DNA of 64,000 nt from Lonicera japonica (taxonomy: Eukaryota > Streptophyta > Magnoliopsida > Dipsacales > Caprifoliaceae): positions 78,712,919 to 78,776,918 of the forward strand of contig CM038465.1 in the NCBI GenBank assembly GCA_021464415.1, written 5' to 3'. The notes beneath the pieces are model-generated. The model made no database searches. It saw nothing but the letters and a program-made list of their open reading frames with translations, and was not told the DNA's origin. Position numbers and translations under genes: made by a program. Shown here piece by piece: positions 12,870 to 24,175 of the stretch; positions within the stretch are counted from its first letter, which is position 1; every line of letters begins with the position of its first letter.

Positions 12870-13027
12870 AACACACTTGGAAATATTACAGAACAAGAAT
12901 CCCAGTGTTCATATCTTATTTTTCTTACCTTAATCGTATCTTTTGACCATATTCAAAGCCACAAATACAAAATGCAATAAGTATAAATAATTAAACACGC
13001 GTACGAGCTCCTTTTTTGGAGGGCCAT
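11651..13027. other. Convergent 3' region between the RING and AP1-like genes
   Basis: The two genes converge here, so it should contain both 3' UTRs and polyadenylation sites. AATAAA-like words are plentiful in this AT-rich DNA and I cannot assign them. A G run at about 11954-11963 and a (TA)n run at 12839-12866 are present. No other gene is seen. Confidence 0.45.
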
Positions 13028-16000
13028 TTATGCAGCGAAGCAACCGAGGTGGCACGAAAACAGTGGCTCGAGTGTGAGGTCGAGATCGTTCCGCCTCTCT
13101 TCTTCTGCTTGTCCTTGGTAATTGCCACTGCCATCAGACATTTACAGACTAGTGATTAGATTTAATGAAATCTTGTGTGTTAAGACTCAGTTTGATAGTA
13201 ATATGAAAAATGATAAGAAAAATAATAATTAGTTTAAGCGAAAAGATGAAAAATAAGTTAATGGACTCTCTATCTCACGGTCTTTTTTGTGAGCACATAT
13301 GTGTCACATCCCTCAACTTATTTTACTAATTTCTCGCAAAAACAAATTGATTTTCCTACTATTTTTCATTTTGTTATTAAACGGAGCATAACAAATTTTT
13401 TCGCTGAATTACGTGCATTAACAAAATAATGTACCAAATGAATTATATTTGCCAATTTATTTAAAAAAATAAAAAATGGGGGATGATATTATGGAAGATA
13501 TTTACCCAATGTTTAGGCATGGAAGTTGTTGCTGTAAGAGGAATGGGGACGAATTAGGGCCATTGTTTTGCTGCTCCCATTCTGCTTGCTGTGCCACGGT
13601 CTTCTCTTTCTCTTTGATCTATTTATTATTTTGGCATATCCACAAAATAATGTATTATGAACAAAATTACCACTAAAGTTTTGTGCTAATACCCTAACGC
13701 ATATATACGACTAATGCTGTAGACACAAAAATTGTATACAAAAGATTTCACAAAAAAAAGAAAAAAAAAAAAAGAAAGAAAGAGCGGTTACGTACTTTAG
13801 GATTAGAAGAATGGGTAAATGGACCCCACTACATCTACATAGGATCTCTTCCCCTAAATATTACGAGGCAACACCTCCTTTTACGTACTTCTTTTGCGCA
13901 TAATATTTTAACATTGACGAGTAATGCAAAAGGAAAAATGTACACAAAACATGCAGTTTGCAGAAAATGAGGAACAACTTGAGGATTACACAAAGGGTGT
14001 AAATGATCCGATCCATTAAGTACATGTAATGTAAGACCCGCTCTTCCCAATTATAAATGAGGAGGTGACACCTCATTTTTAGCTGATATTCTGTTAAATG
14101 AAGATTTAATTACTACATACACGTACATTTCACAAACTTATACGATAGTAACTTGATTAGTTGAAAAATGGGTCCCACTTAGCTTGTTATTAATGAAAAA
14201 TAACATCCCAATCAATTGGCAATTGAGCGGAGGAGGTGGCCCAGTGGTAAGCCCCTCCCCCGAACTTCCGGGTAACCGGGGTTCGAGTCTCACCGGCTGC
14301 AAAAATGCAGCTGTCCTTTCCCCCTTCCCCTTAGGTGTAGGAAAATTTGATGTGTTCAAAAAAAAAAAAAAAAAATCAATTGGCAATCGAGGGAAAGATA
14401 ATATTAAGAGTGGTTGCTGACCTTCTTTGTTAGCATGCTGTTTTGCTCCTGGATTGCTCTCTCCTGTACGTCAAGACCACAATGAGAAATGACAATATAT
14501 CTGATGCTCGCTCGCTCACTTGAACACTTATTTTAATTCCTATATAGCTTATTATTTAATTAAGATCAAATAAATGATGAATATATATTTTGAAACTAGA
14601 ATATTCCTTTTGCAGCCTGCATGCAGCAGGACCAAGGAGTCCTAATTATAATTACAGATGCAGCAAAAATGAAAGAGTTCTCAGATGAAAAAATAAAGAC
14701 CTTTTTCTGAAGCTCGGAGATGGACTCGTACATGAGCTGATTCTGCAAAACAAGAATTTTCCATTTTAAAATAAGTTTACTACCAAAGATAGATCGATAA
14801 TTGTATATATGTATGTGTGTGTGTGTGAATAGATTGCATACTTTTCTTGATCGAATGTGTTTGAGAGCAGAATCAAGTTGTTGTTCGAGATTCTGAATCT
14901 CCTTTAGGCTCAACGTGTCCAGATCTTCCCCCATATAATGCCTGAAAGAGGTGAACGCATACATAAATCAAACATAACAACAATGTTGGTTAGTGTGGAG
15001 CTGATCCGCTAATAGCTAGGCGTATTTTGGTAATTTTCACAAGTCCAAATCATACCCTAGTCAAGCAAATTTATATATATATATATATCATCTTGCTCAT
15101 TTTTATCACATAATAATGTATATTCCACCAAATTAAAGATGAATTGATATTTTCTTTTTCTGTGGAGACAAAATTTAACCACGTATGAACAGCTAGACAA
15201 TGCGTGTATATACAATACATGAATGCTGATCGATGCACATAGAAACGCATGAGATAATTAATTAATGGAGGTATATAAATATATATATATATATTTACCT
15301 ATGGTTTCTTTGTAAGAGCTCGATCCTAGCCTTGAGTTTGGCATACTCTAGGTTCCAGTTTCCCTGTATAATTTCAACAGATGCATAGTATTATAAGAAA
15401 ACATGCATGATTCTTTTTCTTTTTTTTTCAGCTCCTCGATCATGTGCGTTTTAGCATCTTTTGAACAAGAAATGCGAAATATATATTATATAAAGAATTA
15501 TAAGGTGATGAGATAGAAAAAGACGTACTGACGACTGATCAGAATCGGGAGCAACTAGCTGCCTCTCTGCATAACTGTATCTTTCATACCGCTCCAGGAT
15601 CTTTTCCATGCTGTAATTTGTGAATCACAACCAAATAAAAAATTAACAAAATGGTTGTGATGCTTGTTAGTATATTACTTTAGAGCACTGAAAATGAGAA
15701 ATTTGGTATTGAGAATTAAATAAATAAACAAATTAAAACCTATCACATATTTTCTTCTGTGATTAAAAACTGTACAAGTAGAATCATTCTTGCTAAAAAT
15801 TTAAGGTAACTCCATGCATGCCTAGTGATATTTCAAATCCATATGCATCCATTAATGAGATGATACTTAAATCCATTAATCTATATCTTATTGAAATCCA
15901 CTTAAAAAGTGAGTAAACGTAACTTTTACTTCTTCATCAACCTCACCCCCAATATGTAAATAATTAAGTTCGATCATCTTCCCTTTTAGCTACTCTCACG

Positions 16001-19000
16001 TCTTTTTAAGTCCACTAATTTCAATGTCACAATTAAAAGCAATGTGAACTCTCAATTTACCACATTATAAAAAGGAATATTGAACTGTTAATTGTAAACA
16101 AGAAGACTAGTAACTCTTAAATCTTAATTTGGAACATGAGGCTTAACACGATATATTTTTAAATTGTATATTCACCACCAGACTCTCAAAGATTCCTGGA
16201 TTTAAATATTTTTGTAACAAATTAAAGGAGTCAAATATCAGTGGTGCAAAGTGACAGTGAAGGGTCTAATCTTGAGCATGTTACGTAGGGACTCAGCTTG
16301 AAGAATAAGAAACCAGAACTCCGGCCAGAGGAGTGTACTAAAAAGAAGCTAAGCTCCCTCTAATAAGACTGGGGCTACACTTGAGGTACTAAAAAGATTT
16401 GGAATACTTTGAGAAGAGAGATTTTATATTAATATAAATAATGTGTCCAAAGTTTTTGCTCAAATAATTTATTTTGGAATATATATATATATAAGATAAA
16501 ACGTGATAAGTGGTTAAAATATATTAAAAATAACTTTTGGTTATGTTTTTATATTATTTTTGGACAAAGTAATACTGAGTCCCCTTCTCTTAAGGATTGT
16601 TTAAGTTAACTAACTTAGGAATCGTCCATTTCGAGAGGGTAAACAGATGAATTTTTTCATAAAACTTGATAAAGATGATCTCTATATTGTGTAGATTATC
16701 TCCACCAAGTTTCATTAAAATATTTAATCAGGAATGGGTTAACTAAAAAATATTTATATATGCGCATTTTCTGACGTTAAAATTTTAGATCTTTAATTAA
16801 CCCACTTAATTTCCGGCTTAGGTTTTTTGATGAAATTTGTTGGAGATGATCTACTCATTGTAGAGATCATCTCCATCAAGTTTCATGAAAAACTTCATGT
16901 GCTTACCTTTCAAAATGAACGGTTCTTAAATTAGTTAACTTAAGGATGATTCTTAATAACTGAACTAACATTACTCAATAAGTTTCAAGTTTCAAACTAT
17001 GACTATTTACTTAAGACAGAATCACTCAAATGTATTACTTAAATTGAACTACATATATAACTCCAATCTCAAAGGATTGGCCAATTGAGAGCATCCACAG
17101 TCAGTAATGGTATACCATCTGGCTGTACACACCGTATAAAAGTTAACTAATAAATTTAACTATGTATAGTAGTGAAGGTATAAACTTACTATATGGCAAA
17201 GTTTTAGACATACAGATAACCTTAACTCGTATGATGCCTCACCCTTTTGAGCCAAAAGGGTGTGCCTTACTCATATTTTTTTTTTCCTGAGTATGGCACA
17301 CCCGTTTCACCCAAAAGAGTATGCTACCCTTGTATGACTGCTTTTTTAACCATATGTGGTGTAGTCTCACAAAAAAATTAATGGTAAAATTACAAATTTG
17401 TTCCTGAAATTTACCAGTTGCGCTGTGGATGTACGTTCAGAAAAGTTTAAATATGTCATGACCAATAAATCAAGGGTGTAAATTCCACATGATACAATCT
17501 AAAGTATTTTTTATTTTATTTTTTGTTGCAAGAAGTAGACTGATACACCTAGTATTTGGCCGAAGGGGGAGGATAAAGAGAAATAGGGTTTCCATGTATC
17601 GAAACCGGCAAGAAAAGTGGGGAGACTCACCTCTATCTCTAGTATTCTAACACCCCAACCGTTCTAAAGTTGTCTTTTATATGATATAAATATGCCAAAA
17701 TGTATAAAAATATATTACAAAAGTTACAAGAAATATCAATGCGTAATAATAATAAAATTGAAATCTCAAAGTAGTTTAGTCATTTAGAATTTCTTAATTT
17801 GACATATTAAGAATCGACTATTATAAAGTCTGAAGATATTTCATTAATTACTGAAGTTGTGTTAAGTTTTTAATTTTATACTTGGGGTCTTTAACTAGAC
17901 AAAAAAGTTTGATATCTTAATTTACACAACTTAGTTTTTAATTTTTTTTTTCTTGCAACTTAATTTACACCCTTAAGAGCAATTGACTTGCTAGACATGC
18001 ACTAAATTTTGCAACAATTTATGGAACAATGTTTTAAATCTTACCATACCAAATAAGTTCTGTATGACTATTGATTATCAACATTGAAATTGGTGATGTA
18101 TTCTTCAGAAAAAAGTGTTAATGTCAAACCAAACTATTAATTTGGGAGAGAGATCGATAGTATTTCATTGGTAGAAAATTGTAGTTGATTTAATGGAATC
18201 AGTTCAAATCAATAGTATCTGTATTTCATTGGTAGAAAATTGTACTTGATTTAATGGTATCAGTTCAAAAAACAATGAAAATATGTAGTTTCAAAAAGGA
18301 CTAAAAGTAAATCCAATTTTACGTTCAAGTAATTAAAAGTATGAGTATTCTCAAAAGAAAATGTTCAGGTTAGAGCCTTGGCCCTGCCCCAACCTCCTTT
18401 CGAACAACCAAGATCGATCCCTGGTTTGTATATAAAAAAGAAGTAATATATAGTAGAGGGTGAGAGAAATTAATTAGGATGTTTTGTGCCCTAGCAAATT
18501 TGGACGAACTAACCATGAACCATGCACCAACAAATTATATTATTCTTTTCCTTTTCTGTTGATTGTTTAATTTGGATCTTGCTAGTTACTAATCAAGACG
18601 TACTCGTAAACTTAAACTTAATTATATATATATTATTTACAAGCTCAAAATTCAGAACCAAAAATGAATGTTATTAGAAAGATCGAAAAACAAATATTTT
18701 TTACTAATTAATACAAACAACCAAGAAACTTGCAGCAGCAGCAGCCAAAAACACCAGTACGTGTCGTCAAATCAGCACCCAACATCACATATCTATAGAT
18801 CTGAAGCAATATTTTGATTAACAAACTAAACGTACACCGCGATTTGATTTATTTTTTACAATTATATCTATATACTATAACCTTTTTTAAGAAAAATAAA
18901 AATATTTATGAGATAGATAGTATAATATCTATTTTATATATACACTTAAAGATGCTTACCAAAGAGAAATCTAGAAAACCACAATCCAAACATGGAAAAA

Positions 19001-19375
19001 CACATATATCTCCGAAATAGTAAAAGAACAACAAAAAACGCGCAAATTAACGAGATCCATTGAACTTGACTATATATATATATATATATATATAAATTAA
19101 AGCATAGATACGTACAGTGAGATAAATAAATAAATGTGATGAACGTATAAAAAAAAAAAAAAAAACCCTAATTAAAGAAGGAAAGCGTACCAAGAATCGG
19201 TAGCGTACTCAAAGAGTTTTCCCTTTGTGGAGAAAACAATCAAAGCGACCTCGGCATCGCAAAGAACCGAGATCTCGTGAGCTTTCTTAAGCAATCCACC
19301 TCTCCTCTTGGAGAAAGTCACTTGTCTATTAATCTTATTTTCAATCCTCTTCATCTCCACTTTGCCTCTCCCCAT
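13028..19375 (-). CDS. AP1: APETALA1/SQUAMOSA (euAP1)-type MADS-box transcription factor, 8 exons
   Basis: Minus-strand exons are 19191-19375, 15529-15610, 15299-15363, 14842-14941, 14701-14742, 14422-14463, 13506-13618 and 13028-13127: 729 nt, 242 residues, all introns GT-AG. Exon 1 encodes a full MIKC MADS domain ([20 protein letters not shown] onward, residues 1-57). [19 protein letters not shown] opens the intervening region. The K domain (about 90-172) has heptad-like exons [38 protein letters not shown] and [14 protein letters not shown]. The C-terminal region is Gln/Asn-rich and ends [18 protein letters not shown]; the final CFAA is the CaaX farnesylation box diagnostic of euAP1 proteins, and the FRUITFULL-clade LPPWML end is absent. 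The family binds CArG boxes as dimers or tetramers to specify floral meristem and sepal/petal identity. Orthology to AP1/SQUA is inferred from sequence; no disabling change is seen. The exon 2 donor (GTACGT after TCA) makes that exon 82 nt; it is the only splice choice that keeps the GNWNLEY frame. Confidence 0.95.
13184..13388. mobile_element. Tourist-like MITE, family A copy 2, in the 3'-most intron of the AP1-like gene
   Basis: Ends GACTCAGTTTGATAGTAAT and TTTGTTATTAAACGGAGCA form imperfect inverted repeats. TAA flanks both sides (13181-13183 and 13389-13391). It sits in the last intron (between exons 7 and 8) and shares the CTCAACTTATTTTACTAATT block with the other copies. Confidence 0.65.
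14211..14391 (+). mobile_element. tRNA-derived SINE with 17-bp target duplication in intron 6 of the AP1-like gene
   Basis: The element (14228-14374) has an A box (GTGGCCCAGTGGTAAG), a B box (GGTTCGAGTCTCACC), a pyrimidine-rich body and a 3' A run. It is flanked by direct repeats ATCAATTGGCAATTGAG (14211-14227) and ATCAATTGGCAATCGAG (14375-14391), differing at one base: the hallmark of target-primed insertion. It lies antisense to the MADS gene, and its repeat ends only about 31 bases from the exon 6 donor. Having kept near-identical duplications, the insertion is fairly recent. Confidence 0.85.
15069..15297. repeat. AT microsatellites in intron 3 of the AP1-like gene
   Basis: (TA)n runs at about 15070-15088 and 15274-15295 bracket otherwise ordinary intron DNA. 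The second ends right next to the exon 3 donor. Confidence 0.7.
16574..16960. mobile_element. Foldback MITE, family F copy 3, in intron 1 of the AP1-like gene
   Basis: Long inverted halves: the left half contains GATGATCTCTATATTGTGTA and CCACCAAGTTTCATTAAAAT, and the right half contains GAGATGATCTACTCATTGTA, GAGATCATCTCCATCAAGTT and CCTTTCAAAATGAACGGTTC. The centre has GGGTTAACTAAAAAATATTT and its partner TTAATTAACCCACTTAATTT. It is clearly related to the elements at 56174 and 57142, but diverged and without the AGGGAAA outer ends. Confidence 0.6.
17089..17368. mobile_element. MITE-like element with internal palindromes (P3), in intron 1 of the AP1-like gene
   Basis: It begins GAGCATCCACAGTCAGTAAT and appears to end near CATATGTGGTGTAGTCTC. 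Inside, 17240-17262 is a perfect hairpin with 10-bp arms and loop AGC, of the form CAC-CCTTT-TGAGCCA-AAAGG-GTG. The next stretch (about 17261-17304) forms a second hairpin with GTGTGCC and GGCACAC arms plus TACTCA and TGAGTA, around a T run. Ends are weak, so the boundaries are approximate. Related by structure to elements at 29184 and 37031. Confidence 0.45.
18161..18272. repeat. 61-bp-period tandem duplication in intron 1 of the AP1-like gene
   Basis: TATTTCATTGGTAGAAAATT starts at 18161 and again at 18222; both copies continue through a TGATTTAATGGWATCAGTTC block with only a few differences. The copies sit inside the large first intron (15611-19190). Confidence 0.75.
19069..19094. repeat. 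(TA)n microsatellite in intron 1 of the AP1-like gene
   Basis: A TA run lies about 100 bases after the exon 1 donor in the transcribed direction. It is followed (in plus coordinates) by a 16-base A run near 19150. Confidence 0.75.
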
Positions 19376-19540
19376 TTCTTAGTTATTATCCAAACAAACC
19401 TAGCTACTACAAATGGAAATTGCTTAATACTTTCTTTCCCCTTCTAGCTATAACGTACACTGTGATTTTTTATACTTTCATAGAAGAGAGAATATTGTTT
19501 GCGTTTGTGTTTGTGTTTCCATTTTGCTGAAAAGGGATTT

Positions 19541-20020
19541 TCATGTGTGTATATATATAGAAAAATAAAATTGAAGATATTTTATATTGGCCGGGGGAGG
19601 AATTCACTTTCACTTTCACTTCAACTTCAACTTCAATTATTATTGTAATTTTTTTTTCTTTTTCCGTTTTTTTTTTTTTTTGGTGAGGGTTGGTTTTGGG
19701 GGGGGGGGGGGGAGTGGTATTTGGAAACCAGGACTAATCTTTAAGGATGCGTTGTCGAGTTGTGATTGGCGGACGGGACTGGGAATCGTTAGTGTCCGTT
19801 GGGTATAAATTGCACGGGTTTTTATGCAAAAAAATTGGTACGTAAACGCTGTTTGAAATTGTACGGACGGTGTGTAGGTGTTGATATCTCGCACTGTTGA
19901 CGGCGTCGTATAAGGCTCTTTTAAGTGCCACCTGCGCTGGGTGTACGTACAGATGGATCCAGTAAACATATAATTCAGTTTAATCCTGCGCTGGGTGTCA
20001 ATTAATTTGTCCATTGGTAG
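19541..20020 (-). promoter_or_regulatory. Proximal promoter region of the AP1-like gene
   Basis: On the minus strand a TATA-like CTATATATATAC lies at about 19548-19559, giving a 5' UTR near 150 bases. Upstream are a (CTTTCA)n/(CTTCAA)n pyrimidine tract (19604-19637), a T run followed by a 15-base G run (about 19665-19712), five GTAC cores (19455, 19838, 19861, 19943, 19947; the core of SPL-type SBP sites), a 14-bp direct repeat CCTGCGCTGGGTGT (19931 and 19985) and CCATTGG at 20011 (fits the CCANTG LEAFY core). The link to SPL or LEAFY is inference from known AP1 regulation; such short motifs occur by chance. Confidence 0.4.
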
Positions 20021-20713
20021 GTGAGATCACTAGCATACATACATGCGTCACTCCGCTGTCCGTCCGTTCAGTAATTAATCCATTAATTGAATTATTTGAT
20101 CACTATATATTTCGACTCTTAATTGTTAATCCTTTTATATATAATTATTTCGACTAGCATACATACATTCGTTCACTTTTCTTTTCTTCTTTTCTTAACA
20201 AGGAAAATGTTATATCGCTAATGTGCATATAGTCTTCAAGTTTTATATATACATGCAGATGCAACTTCAAATCTACTTACGAATAATTTTAGATTTTTTC
20301 AAGGAACAAATTCAAACCTCATGATCAGATAGTTTTAAATTCCTCTGATCTAATAGGTAAACGTTACCTCCATTTATTTAGTTCATTACAATTTTGTAAC
20401 AAAACACACTTCAATTCTTGACAAAAAAAAAAAAAAAAGACTTACCACAATTATTAGTATTATAATAATATAATTTCATACATGATTCGAATGCAAAATT
20501 AATGATGACTAGAATTAATAGCATGAATACAAGAATACTAAAAGTTTGCACTAAAATTAATATTTGATCAACTGAAATACTAATAAAATCCTTATATACT
20601 TAATTACTAGAATTTTTTCTCTTTAATGATAAACATATACTATAAATAAACGTCCAGAATTAAATTCAACCTGTCAAAGGGTTGCCTCCCCTTCCTTAGT
20701 AAGGCTAGGATAA
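20021..20713. other. AT-rich DNA upstream of the AP1-like promoter
   Basis: No gene or recognisable element. Contains a 16-base A run near 20424-20439. May hold distal regulatory DNA of the AP1-like gene, but nothing in the sequence shows it directly. Confidence 0.35.
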
Positions 20714-21459
20714 AATCTTTCTAGGGCTATTTTCGGTTTCGGTCGGGGTAGAAACCAAGGTACCCCAAACTCAAACCAAATATAAAAGTTCGGTTTCGGT
20801 TTCCAAATCTTCGAAACCCAAACTCGAACCAAACTTTTCGGTTCGGTTTCGGTTCGGTTTTATTCGGTTTTGACATATGTTTTTTTTAAATCAATTTAAC
20901 ATAAAAATATAATACTAATAGTAATGTAATAATGATTTATATTCAAATTAAAGTGATTATTTTTTAGAAATAAGGAGCAACATATAAATACCATATTTTC
21001 TATTTAATTACAATTTTATTTGTACATTTATAAGAATGAAACACATAAAATAAAATGGTGAATTATTTTTCTATCATGTATGTGATAAAAAAATCTTAGC
21101 ATTATATAGTTAATTAAATAATAAAGGCACGCGCTAATGACTATTTTTTTAAGATTATCATAATATGCAATTAATAAGAAATATATTCTTATAAAAATGT
21201 CATCTTTTTTGTATTATAGTATAATTAACGTGTGCCCTTAAAGTATATATTAACATTTGTTTTTCTTATACATAATTCGGTTCGGTTCGGTTTAGTTCGG
21301 TTTTAGACTAGCTTACCCCAAGCCCGAACCAAACTTTTCGGTTTCAGTTCGGTTTTTTGTTTTCGGTTTCGGTTTTTTTGTTTTCGGTTCTGGATTTTGC
21401 AGATCGGTTCGGTTCGTTCGGTCGGTTTTCGGATTGACTTTAACACCCCTAAATCTTTC
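20714..21459. mobile_element. Non-autonomous hAT element, CGGTTCGG-rich (family H1 copy 1)
   Basis: The element spans 20722-21451 and is flanked by an identical 8-bp duplication AATCTTTC (20714-20721 and 21452-21459). Ends are TAGGGCTATTTTCGGTTTCG on the left and ACACCCCTA on the right. Both subterminal regions are dense in CGGTTCGG words on the plus strand, while the centre is plain AT-rich DNA. 8-bp duplications are characteristic of hAT elements. No transposase remains. Confidence 0.8.
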
Positions 21460-23190
21460 CTCTCTAATTAATTAACAACCCACCAATTTCATCGATGAAG
21501 AAATTTGGTGTGTATATCAAATTATTAAAATGCTCTTCATAACTTAGAAAAAAGAAATTGCTACTTAAAAAAGATTCGACGATGAAATTAAACATATATA
21601 TATATATATATATAATCACAACGCAATCCAATTAATTACTCTTTAAGCGTTTTAATTAATTATCATCAGCCCATGGAGCTATACCTATATATATGTGTTA
21701 ATTGCTGACTCGTTCGGGTGTGGGAAAGGAGATTGAATTAATTAATAACAACTCAACTGAATTAATTTCATTGGATGAATATATATATATATATAGGAGC
21801 ATGCATATGTATATCCCTTTTTGGCGAGGCTATATGAACTTAATTTAGGTAACGAATTGAACGTCGACGCATCCTTCAGGTTTAGAGAAATGTCCAAAAC
21901 ATTGATGTTTCTATATATTCTGTGGGTGGGCAGTCGATCAGGACCAGGTGCACCCTGGATCTTGGATATGATTGTCCCTCTCATCTTGTAGATGTAATGT
22001 AATAATTATTATGCTTTTTAATTTTCGTCTCAAATAAAACAATTTATTTCTTTAAAATAAACTAAATAAATAAAGATCTTATACTCTTAATTTAAAATGA
22101 AAATAGTACATTTTGATTCTTCTATTGTTCAAAGAACAAGAAAATATATAAAGCTATTTTTTCACGCGACTCAAATTATTTTATTTTTTATTTTTATTTT
22201 TTGTCAGAACAACTCTAAAATAAATTTATAGTTTGTATTAGTTTTTCTTTTAAAGTTGCCCCAAATTAGAAGTTATATTTTCTTCGTGAGACATTTACAT
22301 ATATGTAATTATGAATATATAAAGCCAACTAGGCTTCCTATTTCAAGAGTAGTGTTATGACACCAAAATTAATGTATTGCTAATTTTGTCACCCATCATG
22401 ATTATCTTTATTAAGAAGCCACAAGAAGTATGGCTTGAGTTCTTGACCTTAATTTAGGTCAATATGCAAACTTTTATCCATTGAATAAATACCATTTTTT
22501 GTTTTAAATTTTTATTTTAGGTTAAATGATGTGCATGTAAACAAAATAGACATGCAAATACATCACATTTGTTTCAGTATTTAATATATATATATATAAA
22601 GGGAAGAGGCAATTCAATCACTTTAAAACTGTTACATTTTTTAACATTTTAGTCTTGCAATACTTTTTATTAACAAAATAAAAGAAAGTACAACAATAAT
22701 AATGGGTGCAACCATTGACACACCATCTATATTCTTATATGCTCTTCAAAATTGGGTGGCATGATAAGTGCTTTTTAGACATCCACTTCATTTTAGAGTG
22801 CCTGGAATATGAAAAGAGTGCTAATAACTACACCTATAACCAATATATCAAATTTCATCCTTGTAAATTTTAATTTAAGCTAGAATTGAATGTTTTTCGT
22901 AAAATGTATGAGATATTGAAATAACATTCATCCAAAATAATTTTAATTAATAAGGTACTTCTCAAAGTACCTGAGATACACTACAACTATTCATTTGAAA
23001 ATTTAACGACACTCTTGATTCAATTCACACAATCCTAAAATTCTTATGTGTTCTCAAACAAATTAACTTTATTGTAATTAATTTACTCTAAGTTAATGTT
23101 CTATCTGTTTCGAGTGATATTTTCCATTTTGGGAGATTAATTTAAATTTGAAAGAAAGGTCGGTCTCTCCTTTTGGAAATTTTACAAATC
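21460..23190. other. Gene-free AT-rich stretch
   Basis: I see no coding signal and no element with definable ends. (TA)n runs occur at about 21596-21613 and 21778-21794. A short stretch near 22030-22100 (CGTCTCAAATAAAACAATTT) resembles a decayed Stowaway end. Confidence 0.4.
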
Positions 23191-23734
23191 TGGTGCGTTT
23201 GATTGCAAGCATGGAATTTGCATGAAAAGAAAATAAGTTACAGGCAATTGAATTACCTAGAATTGAGTTGCGTGGAAAATGTAGTGCAGTATGTTTGATT
23301 GACTTAATTTTCTATCCGGAAAATATTGATTGTATTATGGCATTTTTAATGTAGAAAAAATCATTGGTACTTTTTTTTACATAATTATATAGTCATGATG
23401 GATCTTGTTTAATTGATCTTGATTAGTAGATTTTAAATATTTAATTTTTATATTATTTTGAATTTTATATTTTAAGTTATGGCATTTTTAATGTAGAAAA
23501 TGGTAAAAACCTTGTCTCGTGAACCGTGCCCAAGCATGGAAAACAAAAACCACCTCCCTCCAAAGAAAACATTTTTCTCAATTGCCTTGAAAATGCACAT
23601 GTGTGAGGCAAAATTGGGAATTGAATTGCCTAGAAAAAAAAAGCCAATCAAACGCCTTAAGTTGTCAAATCAAATGGAAAATGCTTATTTTCCGTGGAAA
23701 ATGTTTCCAATCAAACACACCCTTATGAGAAATG
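23191..23734. mobile_element. TIR MITE with GTTTGATTG ends
   Basis: The left end GGTGCGTTTGATTGCAAGCA and right end TTCCAATCAAACACACCC are imperfect inverted repeats; subterminal TGGAAAATG-type blocks also pair. The interior includes the CATGATGGATCTTG block shared with about 265 and 636. No convincing target duplication, so the superfamily is open. An open frame inside (23500-23778) is incidental. Confidence 0.5.
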
Positions 23735-24175
23735 AATTGAATGGAGCTCAAAACTTCTCAAGTGGAAGGCCAAATTGATACTGCTTAATTTAAAGTTTTT
23801 GGACAAATTTAAAATTAAAAGCAATTTTTTTTTTGGTATAATGAATGGAAATTGTGTCTAATAAGATGCAAAAGTCAAACAAATACCCAGAAACAAAGTC
23901 TAATAAATTATTACAAATATCTTGAAGTTCAATTCGATTTTGAATAATCTAAATGCCTCAAAACGATTGTGAAGTAGAATGAAACCCTAATCTATTCAGT
24001 GCGGTAGGGCATGTACCTATAATTTGTAGAGTCTCATTTATACCCTTCATTTTCATATTGTTTTTCATGTGAGTGGTACTTGCTAATTAATTGAGGACCA
24101 ACTTGAAAAAAACTTGAAAGTGTAACCAATAGGGACCTACATTTCTAAATAAAGAGTACATGCATGAGAGGGTGA

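Noticed and set aside
14228..14300. Possible tRNA gene
   Set aside because: A and B boxes are present, but no acceptor stem or anticodon arm pairs; SINE head instead.
14184..14420. Frames on both strands across 14.2-14.4 kb
   Set aside because: They arise from the SINE in the AP1-like intron; the B box GGTTCGAGTC explains the sequence.
19587..20014. Overlapping frames upstream of the AP1-like gene on both strands
   Set aside because: They run through poly-T, poly-G and CTTTCA repeats of the promoter; no homology or start context.
23500..23778. Plus-strand frame of 92 codons
   Set aside because: Lies almost entirely inside the TIR MITE at 23191-23734; no domain, no splice signals.
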